This document shows, piece after piece, positions 36,486 through 44,693 of a DNA stretch of 64,000 bases. Origin of the DNA: Nonomuraea zeae. Its GTDB lineage: Bacteria; Actinomycetota; Actinomycetes; Streptosporangiales; Streptosporangiaceae. Each line of letters begins with the position of its first letter. Within the stretch, counting starts at the first letter, position 1. The stretch spans positions 95,003 through 159,002 of the forward strand of contig NZ_VCKX01000001.1 of the NCBI RefSeq assembly GCF_005889725.1, written 5' to 3'. A program made the translations under genes and the position numbers. The notes beneath the pieces are model-generated. The model was not told the DNA's origin. It did not search any database and saw nothing but the letters and a program-made list of their open reading frames with translations.

Positions 36486-37457
36486 CTACGGCAGGGGCGG
36501 TCTCTCGGGCGCGCTGGTGGCCCGGAGGAAGCGGGCGCCCCACTCCTGGACATGCGCGGCGAACTCCGGAGGCCCCAGCACCTCGAACTCGGCGCCTACG
36601 TTGCCCAGTGCCTGGGTCGGCCAGTCGAGTGAGGTCGAGGTCATGGTGAGGCGGCAGGTGTCGTGGTCGAGCGGTTCGATGGTGCCCCACTGACCGACCG
36701 CCTGCCGTACCCGGGTCGCGGGGGCGTGCACGAGCGCCTCGACCTTGTACGGGGCCGGGGTGTCGCTCGCTGCCTGGACGAACGCCGCGGCGTCCTCGGC
36801 CGGGAGCGGACGCGGCCGGAAGCGCGTGCCGGTCGCGGCCGGCTCCGTCAGCCTGTCGAGGCGGAAGCTGCGCCAGTCGTGCCGGGTCAGGTCGTAGGCA
36901 ACCAGATACCAGTGCCCGCCGAGTGCGACCACGCGGTGCGGCTCGACCTCGCGCTCCGTGCGCGCGGAGCCTCTGGCGGTGTAGCCGAAGCGCAGCCGCT
37001 CCTGATCCCGGCAGGCCTGGGCGACCGTGGTGAGCACGCCCGCCGCGACGACCGGCCCGGACGCGGCGACGGAGAGGGTCATCTCCCGTAGGGCGTCCAC
37101 CCTGGCCCGCAGCCGGGGCGGCAGCACCCGCACCACCTTGGTCAGGGCGCGCAACGACGCCTCCTGCATCCCCGCGATCCCGCTCTGTGCCGCGTCGCCG
37201 ATGCCCACCGCGAGGGCCACGGCCTCCTCCTCGTCCAGCAGCAGCGGTGGCAGGACGGCACCGGGCGCGAGCTGGTAGCCGCCGTCGGTGCCCCGGGCCG
37301 CGCTGACCGGGTAGCCGAGCTCGCGCAGCCGGTCCACGTCGCGGCGCAGGGTCCGCTCGGAGACCCCGAGCCGGTCGGCCAACTCCATGCCGGGCCAGTG
37401 ACGGTGGGTCTGCAGCAGCGAGAGCAGTTTGAGGGTCCGTGAGCTGGTGTTGGCCAT
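36486..37457 (-). CDS. WYL-domain (YafY-type) transcriptional regulator
   Basis: The protein has 323 residues. The N-terminal winged HTH (TLKLLSLLQTHRHW, LADRLGVSERTLRRDVDRLRELGYPV) is followed by a WYL domain (LRFGYTARGS, EPHRVVALGGHWYLVAYDLTRHDWRSFRLDRL) and a WCX-type extension. It faces the NADP oxidoreductase gene across a perfect 12-bp inverted repeat and probably controls both sides. Confidence 0.92.
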   Translation of the reverse strand: MANTSSRTLKLLSLLQTHRHWPGMELADRLGVSERTLRRDVDRLRELGYPVSAARGTDGGYQLAPGAVLPPLLLDEEEAVALAVGIGDAAQSGIAGMQEASLRALTKVVRVLPPRLRARVDALREMTLSVAASGPVVAAGVLTTVAQACRDQERLRFGYTARGSARTEREVEPHRVVALGGHWYLVAYDLTRHDWRSFRLDRLTEPAATGTRFRPRPLPAEDAAAFVQAASDTPAPYKVEALVHAPATRVRQAVGQWGTIEPLDHDTCRLTMTSTSLDWPTQALGNVGAEFEVLGPPEFAAHVQEWGARFLRATSAPERPPLP

Positions 37458-37473
37458 ACCGCCATCCTCGCGC

Positions 37474-37502
37474 GGCTTCCGGTCAAGAAGTGACCGGAAG
37501 CC
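37474..37502. promoter_or_regulatory. Perfect operator palindrome for the WYL regulator
   Basis: GGCTTCCGGTCA (37474-37485) and TGACCGGAAGCC (37491-37502) are exact inverted copies separated by 5 bases. The site begins 17 bp from the regulator start and ends 48 bp before the oxidoreductase start, as expected for a shared operator. Confidence 0.75.
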
Positions 37503-37549
37503 TCTCTAGTGTCGATCGGGACGGCACCACCGACGTAAGGACCAAGAAA

Positions 37550-38533
37550 ATGATCACGCGTGAGATCCGGCTGGCGGCGCAGATCGCGGGCGTACCGGCA
37601 CTCGACCACTTCGCCGTCGCCACGACCGAGGTGGACGGCCAGGTACTGGTGCGGACCGACCAGATTGGGCTGGCCGCGACCTACCTGGAGTTGATGCGCG
37701 CGGACTGCACCATCCCGGTACCGGCCTGGCAGCCGGGCCAGCGGGTGGGCGTGGCCGCCATCGGCACCGTCGTCCGGTCCGACAGCCCCGAGCTCGCGGT
37801 CGGCGACCTGGTCCAGTCGATGACCGGCTGGAGCGAGTACTCGGCGGGCCCGGCCGCCCAGTACATCAAGCTTGACCCCATCACCGATCCCGGTCACTAC
37901 CTCGGGCAGGGGCCGACCGCCTTCTACGGGATGGCCGACGTGGCGGGCGTCGGCGAGGGCGACGTGGTGTTCGTCTCCGGCGCGGCAGGCGGGGTCGGCT
38001 CGCTGGCCGGGCAGATCGCCAAGTGCCTGGGCGCGGCGCGGGTGATCGGCAGCGCCGGCAGCCCGGCCAAGGTCGACTATCTGGTGAACGAGCTCGGCTA
38101 CGATGCCGCGTTCGACTATCACGACGGCTCGGCGGTGGACCGGCTCCGAGAGCTCGCGCCCGAGGGCATTTCGGTGTTCTTCGACGTCGTGGGCGGCGAG
38201 CAGTATCAGGCCGCGCTGCGGACGGCCAGGCCCGGCGCCCGCTTCGCGCTGTGCGGCTCCCTGTCCAGCCAGCTCGGCGACGCGGCGGAGCGCTTCCCCA
38301 AGCCCGATCACGCCGCGGCCCAGGCCAGGGGCATCCGGCTGCTGCCGTTCTCCTGCCACCACACCCCCGACCAGATCGCCGCCTGGCGGGAACACTTCGG
38401 CACCTGGCTGGACGAGGGCCGCTTCGTCTACCCGCAGACGGTCATCAAGGGCGGGATCGAAGACGTGCCGCAGGCGTTCCTGTCCCTGCTCCAGGGGTCC
38501 TACCGGGGCAATGTCTCGGTGCGGCTGTCGTGA
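37550..38533 (+). CDS. NADP-dependent MDR oxidoreductase (prostaglandin-reductase-like)
   Basis: The protein has 327 residues from ATG 37550. A GroES-like N-domain precedes a Rossmann domain with VFVSGAAGGVGSLAGQIAKCLGA and ISVFFDVVGGEQYQAALR. This matches the curcumin/prostaglandin reductase group, NADPH-dependent double-bond reductases without zinc. The stop overlaps the GTG of the AlkZ-like gene, so both are made together. Control by the divergent WYL regulator is likely. Confidence 0.9.
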   Translation: MITREIRLAAQIAGVPALDHFAVATTEVDGQVLVRTDQIGLAATYLELMRADCTIPVPAWQPGQRVGVAAIGTVVRSDSPELAVGDLVQSMTGWSEYSAGPAAQYIKLDPITDPGHYLGQGPTAFYGMADVAGVGEGDVVFVSGAAGGVGSLAGQIAKCLGAARVIGSAGSPAKVDYLVNELGYDAAFDYHDGSAVDRLRELAPEGISVFFDVVGGEQYQAALRTARPGARFALCGSLSSQLGDAAERFPKPDHAAAQARGIRLLPFSCHHTPDQIAAWREHFGTWLDEGRFVYPQTVIKGGIEDVPQAFLSLLQGSYRGNVSVRLS

Positions 38534-39642
38534 CGCCCCTCTCGGCCAGGGCACTGAACCGGGCCCTGCTGGGCCGCCAGTTCCTGCTGGCCCGCACCGA
38601 TCACACCCCGCTGGAGGTGATCGAGCGCCTCGTCGCGCTGCAGGCGCAAGAGCCCAACTGGCCCTACGTCGGGCTGTGGAGCAGGATCTGCGGCTTCACC
38701 CACGCCCAGCTCACCACACTGCTGCAGGATCGGAAGGTGGTCCGCTCCGGCCTGCTCCGCAGCACCCAGCACCTCACCGCGGCCGACGACTTCCGCCGGC
38801 TGCGGCCGCTGCTGCAGCCCGTGCTCGACCGCACCGCCCGCTCGGCCTACTTCGCTCGCAACAGCGCGGGCCTGGACACCGCCTCGCTGGTCGCCACCGG
38901 GCTTGAGCTGCTGGCGGGCGGAACGACCCCGCGAAAGGAGCTGGCCCGACGGCTGGCCGAACGCCACCCAGGCCGCGACGGGCGGATCCTTGCCGGGGAG
39001 GTCGAGCTCAGAACCCCCCTCATCCACAGCCCGGCCACCGGCACATGGGGCTCCTGGGGCACCCGGTCGGCCGTCTCCGTCACGCCCGCCGGGACCTGGC
39101 TCGGCCTGCCCATGGTCCCGGCGACCGCCAAGGACCTGATCCGCCGCTATCTGGCAGCGTTCGGCCCAGCCGGGACCATGGACGTACAGGCCTGGTCCGG
39201 GCTGACCCGGCTCGGCGAGATCGTCTCCGGCATGCGCGCCGAGCTGCGCCACTACCGGGGCCCCGATGGGCGGGAGCTGATCGACCTGGCCGACGCGGAG
39301 CTGCCCGATCCCGACATGCCCGCCCCCGTACGGCTGCTGCCCGCCTTCGACAACGCCCTGCTCGGCCACGCCGACCGGACCCGCATCATCAGCGACGAGG
39401 ACCGAAAGCGCGTGATGCCCGGCCAGGCACAGGTACGGCCCACCTTCCTCGTGGACGGCCACGTACGCGGAAGCTGGTCCCTCGAAGGCGACACCGTGCG
39501 CCTCACTCCGTTCCGCCCGCTGTCCGCGACCGATCGGGCGGCGTTGGAGCAGGAGACTGAGCGCCTGCTGCCGTTCGTTGGAGGCAAGGATGTGTTCTAC
39601 AGCCCCTGGCATCGACCGCTGGATCCAAGCCTGGCCAGGTAA
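38530..39642 (+). CDS. Winged-helix AlkZ-like (HTH_42) protein, putative DNA glycosylase
   Basis: The protein has 370 residues from GTG, coupled to the preceding gene by a GTGA overlap. The family's opening LSARALNRALLGRQFLLAR is present, followed by VALQAQEPNWPYVGLWSR, which carries the Q-x-Q catalytic motif of AlkZ-type DNA glycosylases (residues about 40-42). Later SWGTRSAVSV, LLPAFDNALLGH and FLVDGHVRGSW are typical. AlkZ relatives unhook DNA crosslinks and excise alkylated bases; many homologues are only named winged-helix proteins. The activity here is inferred from the motif. Confidence 0.82.
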   Translation: MTPLSARALNRALLGRQFLLARTDHTPLEVIERLVALQAQEPNWPYVGLWSRICGFTHAQLTTLLQDRKVVRSGLLRSTQHLTAADDFRRLRPLLQPVLDRTARSAYFARNSAGLDTASLVATGLELLAGGTTPRKELARRLAERHPGRDGRILAGEVELRTPLIHSPATGTWGSWGTRSAVSVTPAGTWLGLPMVPATAKDLIRRYLAAFGPAGTMDVQAWSGLTRLGEIVSGMRAELRHYRGPDGRELIDLADAELPDPDMPAPVRLLPAFDNALLGHADRTRIISDEDRKRVMPGQAQVRPTFLVDGHVRGSWSLEGDTVRLTPFRPLSATDRAALEQETERLLPFVGGKDVFYSPWHRPLDPSLAR

Positions 39643-39704
39643 GCACGGGTCAACAGAGCACAGGCGGGAGGATCGGCACAGGTTGCGACGCGATCGGCAT
39701 CACT

Positions 39705-41705
39705 TCACAGTTGCCACAACCGCACTGTGTCGTCCCTGCCGCCGGTGGCCAGGAGCTTGCCGTCGGGGCTGAACGCCACCGACAAGACCCAGTCGGTGTG
39801 TCCGGTGAGGGGCGGGCCGACGGGGGTGCGAGTGACCACGTCCCACAACCGCACGGTCTCGTCACTGCTGCCGGTGGCCAGGAGCTTGCCGTCCGGGCTG
39901 AACACCACAGAATCGACGCCCTCGGTGTGGCCGGTGAGGGGGCGGCCTATGGGGGTGCGGGTGGCCACGTCCCACAACCGCACAGTGTGGTCACTGCTGC
40001 CGGTGGCCAGGATCTTCCCGTTCGGGCTGAACGCCACTGCGGCGATCCAGCTGTTGTGGCCGGCGAGGGGGCGGCCGACAGGGGCGCGGGTGACCACGTC
40101 CCACAACCGCACGGCGTCGTCATCGTCGGCGGCCAGGAGCTTGCCGTCCGGGCTGAACGCCACGGCGGAGACGGAGCCCGTCAGGTTGTTGCGGCCGGCG
40201 AGAGGACGGCCGTGGGGGGTGCGAGTGGCCACGTCCCACAACCGCACGGCGTCGTCATCGTCGGCGGCCAGGAGCTTGCCGTCCGGGCTGAACGCCACCA
40301 CGGAGACGGAGGCCACCGAGTCGCGGTCGTCGGCGAGGACGATGAGGGGGCGGCCGATCGAGGTGTTGGTGGCCACGTCCCACAGCCGCACGGTGTCGTC
40401 ATAGCTGCCGGTGGCCAGGGTCTTGCCGTCCGGGCTGAACGCCACCGCGTGGACGCCGTCCGTGTGGCCGGTGAGGGGCGGGCCGAGGAGTGCGCGGGTG
40501 GCCACGTCCCACAACCGCACGGTCTTGTCTCCGCTGCCGATGGCCAGGAGCTTGCCGTCCGGGCTGAACGCCACCGCGTGGGCGATGCCCTCGTGGCCGG
40601 TGAGCCGCCGGCCGAGGAGGGTGGCGGGGTCTTCCCGGGTGAAGGTGTAGTAGGCGGCCGGCAGGGCGGCGGCCAGGCCTGCGATGCCCAGCCCGGTGAG
40701 CAGGCGGCGGCGGGACAGGACCCGGTACGGCGCGCCCGCGACGTGATCTCGCGTTGCGGATGCGGCCGCGGGCCGATCCCCGAGACCGGGAGAGCCGGGC
40801 GCGTGGAGGGCCGACACGGAGGGGGCCAGTTCGGTGGGCGCCGGTCCGGTGGGTGCCCGTTCGGTGGGGGCGGACAAGCCGGTTTCGATGGCCTGTCGCA
40901 TCGCCGCGGCATCCCGGTAACGCTGCTGGGGGTCTTTGGCCAGCGCGGTCGCCAGCACCTGATCCCAGAAGGGGGCCAGGGCCGGGATCAGTTGTGAGGG
41001 CGGCCGCGGGGTCTTGCGCAGGTGCCCGAAGAGCACGACGGCGGGCGAGTCCCCGGTGAAGGGCGGCCGACCGGTGAGCATCTCGTACAGCACGCATCCG
41101 GTGGAGTACAGATCCGAGCGGGCGTCGGCGGGCTTGCCGTCGGCCTGTTCGGGCGACATGTAGGACGGGGTACCGATCCGCGTTCCGGTGGCGGTCAACC
41201 GGGTGGCCGTCTCCGACATGAGCTTGGCGATCCCGAAGTCCATCACCTTCACCCGCACCCGGCCGCCTACGCGGTGGACCATGATGTTGGCGGGCTTGAT
41301 GTCACGGTGCACCACCTCCCGCCCGTGGCTGTGCTCCAACGCCTCCAGGACCGCCGCCACGATCCGCCCGGCCTCGTCCGGGGTCGGCGGCGCCTGGCGC
41401 AGCAGATCGGCCAGCGTCCCGCCCTCCACCAGCTCCATCACCAGATACGGAACCGGCTCCCCCTCACCGGGGTCCTCACCGAGGTCGTAGACGACCGCGA
41501 TGTCGGGATGCGACAGGCCCGCCGCCGCCCGCGCCTCCCGCCGGAACCGGGCCCGGAAGTCCTCATCGCGCAGCATCTGCGCGGGCAGCACCTTGATCGC
41601 CACGATCCGCTCCAGCTCCCGGTCACGCGCCCGGTACACCACCCCCATGCCGCCCCGCCCCAGCAGCTCGAGCAGCTCATACCGCCCAGACAGCACCCTC
41701 ACCAC
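39705..41705 (-). CDS. Ser/Thr protein kinase with seven WD40 repeats
   Basis: The protein has 666 residues from GTG. The N-terminal Hanks-type kinase (about 10-265) has GRGGMGVVY, the VAIK-type Lys in AIKVLP, HRDIKPANI, DFGIAK and SPEQADG. A Pro/Ala linker and one membrane helix (LTGLGIAGLAAALPAAYYTF, near 340) lead to an outer seven-bladed WD40 propeller. Each blade has AFSPDGKLLA...VRLWDV; two blades carry ADDDDAVRLWDV where the others have TGSxDxTVRLWDV. The propeller probably senses or scaffolds a ligand outside the cell. Repeats are nearly identical in DNA. Confidence 0.95.
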   Translation of the reverse strand: MVRVLSGRYELLELLGRGGMGVVYRARDRELERIVAIKVLPAQMLRDEDFRARFRREARAAAGLSHPDIAVVYDLGEDPGEGEPVPYLVMELVEGGTLADLLRQAPPTPDEAGRIVAAVLEALEHSHGREVVHRDIKPANIMVHRVGGRVRVKVMDFGIAKLMSETATRLTATGTRIGTPSYMSPEQADGKPADARSDLYSTGCVLYEMLTGRPPFTGDSPAVVLFGHLRKTPRPPSQLIPALAPFWDQVLATALAKDPQQRYRDAAAMRQAIETGLSAPTERAPTGPAPTELAPSVSALHAPGSPGLGDRPAAASATRDHVAGAPYRVLSRRRLLTGLGIAGLAAALPAAYYTFTREDPATLLGRRLTGHEGIAHAVAFSPDGKLLAIGSGDKTVRLWDVATRALLGPPLTGHTDGVHAVAFSPDGKTLATGSYDDTVRLWDVATNTSIGRPLIVLADDRDSVASVSVVAFSPDGKLLAADDDDAVRLWDVATRTPHGRPLAGRNNLTGSVSAVAFSPDGKLLAADDDDAVRLWDVVTRAPVGRPLAGHNSWIAAVAFSPNGKILATGSSDHTVRLWDVATRTPIGRPLTGHTEGVDSVVFSPDGKLLATGSSDETVRLWDVVTRTPVGPPLTGHTDWVLSVAFSPDGKLLATGGRDDTVRLWQL

Positions 41706-42012
41706 CGCGCCCCGTTCCCTCCGGCCTCCACGTGATCAACACCAAACTACGGACAAGACCACCTTCTTGCCGGACGAACCGAACGAGCCGGTCTGCGCGT
41801 GGGACCCGGCATACGGCAGCGGACACCGTGCCCGTGCTCCAGCCGTAACTGTGGGTGAGCTTCTCGGCCGGCAGACCAGCTCCGACCACCAGACTCGATC
41901 ACATCTTGGCTGTGGGCCGGTGCAACAACCCCACGCCCGTTGCCTGCCCTGTCGAGCCCAGGTGCCCGTGAGACGTCAGGATGACCACCCGCGTCGGCGT
42001 GCCGAGCCCCGG
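41706..42012. other. Intergenic, no gene recognised
   Basis: This is about 300 bases upstream of the WD40 kinase and downstream of the ABC ATPase. No coding frame is convincing. The kinase promoter presumably lies near 41710-41800. Confidence 0.45.
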
Positions 42013-42040
42013 CGGGCGGCCCGGCCGGCCGGGCCGCCCG
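42013..42040 (-). terminator. 28-bp perfect palindrome after the ABC operon
   Basis: A 28-base run of only G and C equals its own reverse complement, starting CGGGCGGCCC and ending GGGCCGCCCG. It lies 8 bp past the stop of the ABC ATPase and would form a very stable hairpin. It lacks a U-tract, as many actinobacterial terminators do. Confidence 0.6.
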
Positions 42041-42047
42041 TGGCCGG

Positions 42048-42821
42048 TCAGGCGCCGGGGCCGCGCACGCTGGACAGGAACGCCTTGGTCCGCTCGTGGG
42101 CGGGGTTGGCCAGGAGTTCGGCGGGGCGGCCCTGCTCGACGACCACGCCGTCGGCGAAGAAGGTCAGCCGATCGCCGACCTCGCGCGCGAAGGCGATCTC
42201 GTGGGTCACCACGACCATGGTCATCCCGTCGGCGGCCAGGCCCCGCATGACCTCCAGCACCTCGTCGACCAGCTCGGGGTCGAGCGCCGAGGTGGGCTCG
42301 TCGAAGAGCATCAGGGCCGGGTTCATCGCCAGCGCCCTGGCGATGGCCACCCGCTGCTGCTGTCCGCCGGAGAGCTGGTGCGGCCGCTTGTGCGCGTGGT
42401 CGGCCAGGCCGACCCGGTCCAGCAGCTCCATCGCCAGCGCGTTCGCCTTTTCCGCCCGGGTGCCCAGGACGTGGACGGGGCCGCAGGCGACGTTGTCCAT
42501 CGCGCTGTGGTGAGCGAAGAGGTTGAAGCGCTGGAACACCATGCCGATGTTCTTGCGGAAGGCCGCGTACTCCTTGGGCGACCAGGGGTGATACCGGCCG
42601 TCCCGCAGCGAGTGGCCCACCTCCTCGCCCAGCACCCGCAGGCTGCCGCCGAGCACCGGCTCCAGCCCGTTGACGCAGCGCAGGAACGTCGACTTGCCCG
42701 ACCCCGAGGGGCCGATGACGCAGCTCACCTCACCGGCCGCGACCTCGAAGTCCACGCCGTTGAGCACCTGGACGTCCCCGAAGCCCATCCGCACGCCCGT
42801 GGCGTGCACGACCGGGCTCAC
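42048..42821 (-). CDS. Polar amino acid ABC transporter ATPase
   Basis: The protein has 257 residues from GTG 42821, which overlaps the permease stop. Walker A is GPSGSGKST, the Q-loop is in [17 protein letters not shown], the signature LSGGQQQR, Walker [15 protein letters not shown], and the switch His in VVTHE. This is the GlnQ/HisP pattern. Longer upstream frames fall inside the permease gene. It is the last gene of a binding protein-permease-ATPase operon. Confidence 0.94.
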   Translation of the reverse strand: MSPVVHATGVRMGFGDVQVLNGVDFEVAAGEVSCVIGPSGSGKSTFLRCVNGLEPVLGGSLRVLGEEVGHSLRDGRYHPWSPKEYAAFRKNIGMVFQRFNLFAHHSAMDNVACGPVHVLGTRAEKANALAMELLDRVGLADHAHKRPHQLSGGQQQRVAIARALAMNPALMLFDEPTSALDPELVDEVLEVMRGLAADGMTMVVVTHEIAFAREVGDRLTFFADGVVVEQGRPAELLANPAHERTKAFLSSVRGPGA

Positions 42822-43726
42822 GCGGGAACCTTGGGCAGGATCTTGGCGGCCGCCCCACCGCGGCGGACCAGCCGGACGGCGTCGGACCCGAAACGGCGCT
42901 CCAGTCTGCCCTGCAGGAACGTGGCCACCGTGGTCAGGAGCAGGTACCAGAGGCTCGCCACGATGAGCAGCTCCATGATCATGTTGTTGGACTTGTAGAT
43001 CTGGCTCGCGTTGGTCATCAGGTCGTGCCCGGCGACGACGTAGACGAGCGAGGTGGTCTTGAGCATGGAGATGAACTCGTTGCCCGTCGGCGGGATGATG
43101 ATGCGCAGCGCCTGAGGCAGCACGATCACCCGCATGCGCTTGGCCGGGGTCATGCCCAGCGCGTAGGCCGCCTCGGTCTGCCCCTGATCGACGGCCTGGA
43201 TGCCGGCGCGTACGGTCTCGGCGAAATAGGCGGCCAGGTTCAGCCCGAGGCCCAGCATGGCGGCGGTGAAGCCGGTCATCAACGCGTTGGTGTCCCACAT
43301 CAGGCCGATCGAGGTGAACGGGATCTTGATCACCAGAGCCGGGAACAGGAACGCCAGGTTGTACCAGAAGATGAGCTGGACCAGCACCGGAGTGCCGCGG
43401 AAGAACCAGATGTAGAGCGTCGCCAGCCACGTCAGCACCGGGTTGTGCGCCAGCCGCATCACCGCGATCAGCACGCCGAGCACCAGTCCGAGGACCGTGG
43501 CCAGCACCGACAGCTCGATGGTGACCCAGACGCCGGCCAGGATCCGCTCATTGAACACGTAGGTCGTGACCGCGCCCCAGTCCAGGCGCGGGTTGACGAC
43601 GATGAGGAACAGCAGCCAGCCGAAGATCGCCAGCGCGGCCACGGCGGAGAGCGTACGGCCCCAATGATGGGTGCGGGCGACGGGGACCAGTGCCCCCGAC
43701 GGGCCGGCGATCGGTTCGGTGCGCAC
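42818..43726 (-). CDS. Polar amino acid ABC transporter permease
   Basis: The protein has 302 residues from GTG 43726, 1 bp after the binding-protein stop. The HisMQ-type core contains [18 protein letters not shown] and the EAA loop [28 protein letters not shown] (split here by function: ATPase contact). A long periplasmic insertion separates the helices. It forms the channel for the adjacent ATPase. Confidence 0.92.
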   Translation of the reverse strand: MRTEPIAGPSGALVPVARTHHWGRTLSAVAALAIFGWLLFLIVVNPRLDWGAVTTYVFNERILAGVWVTIELSVLATVLGLVLGVLIAVMRLAHNPVLTWLATLYIWFFRGTPVLVQLIFWYNLAFLFPALVIKIPFTSIGLMWDTNALMTGFTAAMLGLGLNLAAYFAETVRAGIQAVDQGQTEAAYALGMTPAKRMRVIVLPQALRIIIPPTGNEFISMLKTTSLVYVVAGHDLMTNASQIYKSNNMIMELLIVASLWYLLLTTVATFLQGRLERRFGSDAVRLVRRGGAAAKILPKVPA

Positions 43727-43727
43727 G

Positions 43728-44681
43728 CTACTTCCCGCCGTTGACCACGGCCGACTGGACCGCGAGCTTGTCCAGGTTCCAGGCCGCGAGGAGCTTGCCG
43801 TACTCACCGCTCTTGATCAGGGAGTCGAGCGCGCCCTTGACCGAGTCGATGAGCGCGGTGTTGTCAGGCTTCATGCCGATCCCCCACGGGCTCTCGGTGC
43901 CTTCGAGCGCGATGGCCTCGACCTCGACCTTGGGGTCGGCGGCCTTGTAGGCGGCCACGACGTAGTCGGTGACGGTGGCCTGGGCGCGGCCGTTGATGAC
44001 CTGGAGCATCGCCTCGGTGTCGCCGGGGAACTTCAGGATGTTCAGCGCCTGCTTTCCACCGGACGCGCACTCGGCGTCGTACTTCTCGGCGAGCTCCAGC
44101 GACGAGCCGTTGTCCACGACGGAGACGGTCTTGCCGCACAGGTCGGCGGGGCCCGCGATGCCGGCCGCGTTGCCCTTCTTGACCAGCATGCCGGAGCCCG
44201 CCTTCACGTAGTCGACGAAAGTGATCTTCGCCTGGCGCTCGGCGTTGTCGGTCATGGAAGAGATCACGAAGTCGTAGCGGCCGGTGAGCACGCCGGGGAT
44301 CTGGGAGTTGAACTCCTCGTCGGTGAGCGTGTACTTCACGCCGAGCTTCCTGGCGATGGCCCTGGCCAGCGCGGGATCGAACCCGATCGCCGTCTTGCCG
44401 TCACTGGCCCACAGCTCCATGGGCGGGTAGCCGATCGAGGAGACGACCTTCAGGCCGCCGGACTTCACGCTCGCGGGCACCTTGGCCGCGAGCTCCTTGT
44501 CCGGGGTGATGGCGTTGATGACGCCGGCCGCCTTCTCCTCGGCGGGGGCCTCGTCGAGGACGACCTCGGCGGCAGGCTGCTCGGCATCGTTCCCGGCGGC
44601 GTCGAGTGACTGGGCGCCGCAGGCGGTGGTGGCGGCCAGCAGGGCGCCGGTGATGAGGAGGGCAGGGGTACGGGTGTTCAA
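43728..44681 (-). CDS. Amino acid ABC transporter substrate-binding lipoprotein
   Basis: The protein has 317 residues. The signal peptide ends in the lipobox TTAC, followed by a linker rich in Ala and Glu. The family 3 binding fold shows VVSSIGYPPMELW, IGFDPALARAIARKLGV, DFVISSMTDNAERQ and KFPGDTEAMLQVI. It should capture a polar amino acid or a derivative. The gene sits between the amidohydrolase (12 bp upstream in transcription) and the permease, so uptake and hydrolysis are likely linked. Confidence 0.93.
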   Translation of the reverse strand: MNTRTPALLITGALLAATTACGAQSLDAAGNDAEQPAAEVVLDEAPAEEKAAGVINAITPDKELAAKVPASVKSGGLKVVSSIGYPPMELWASDGKTAIGFDPALARAIARKLGVKYTLTDEEFNSQIPGVLTGRYDFVISSMTDNAERQAKITFVDYVKAGSGMLVKKGNAAGIAGPADLCGKTVSVVDNGSSLELAEKYDAECASGGKQALNILKFPGDTEAMLQVINGRAQATVTDYVVAAYKAADPKVEVEAIALEGTESPWGIGMKPDNTALIDSVKGALDSLIKSGEYGKLLAAWNLDKLAVQSAVVNGGK

Positions 44682-44693
44682 GGGGGTGCTCCT

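Noticed and set aside
41688..41889. Small - strand frame upstream of the WD40 kinase
   Set aside because: It overlaps the kinase start, lacks a ribosome site and shows no domain; most likely leader sequence.
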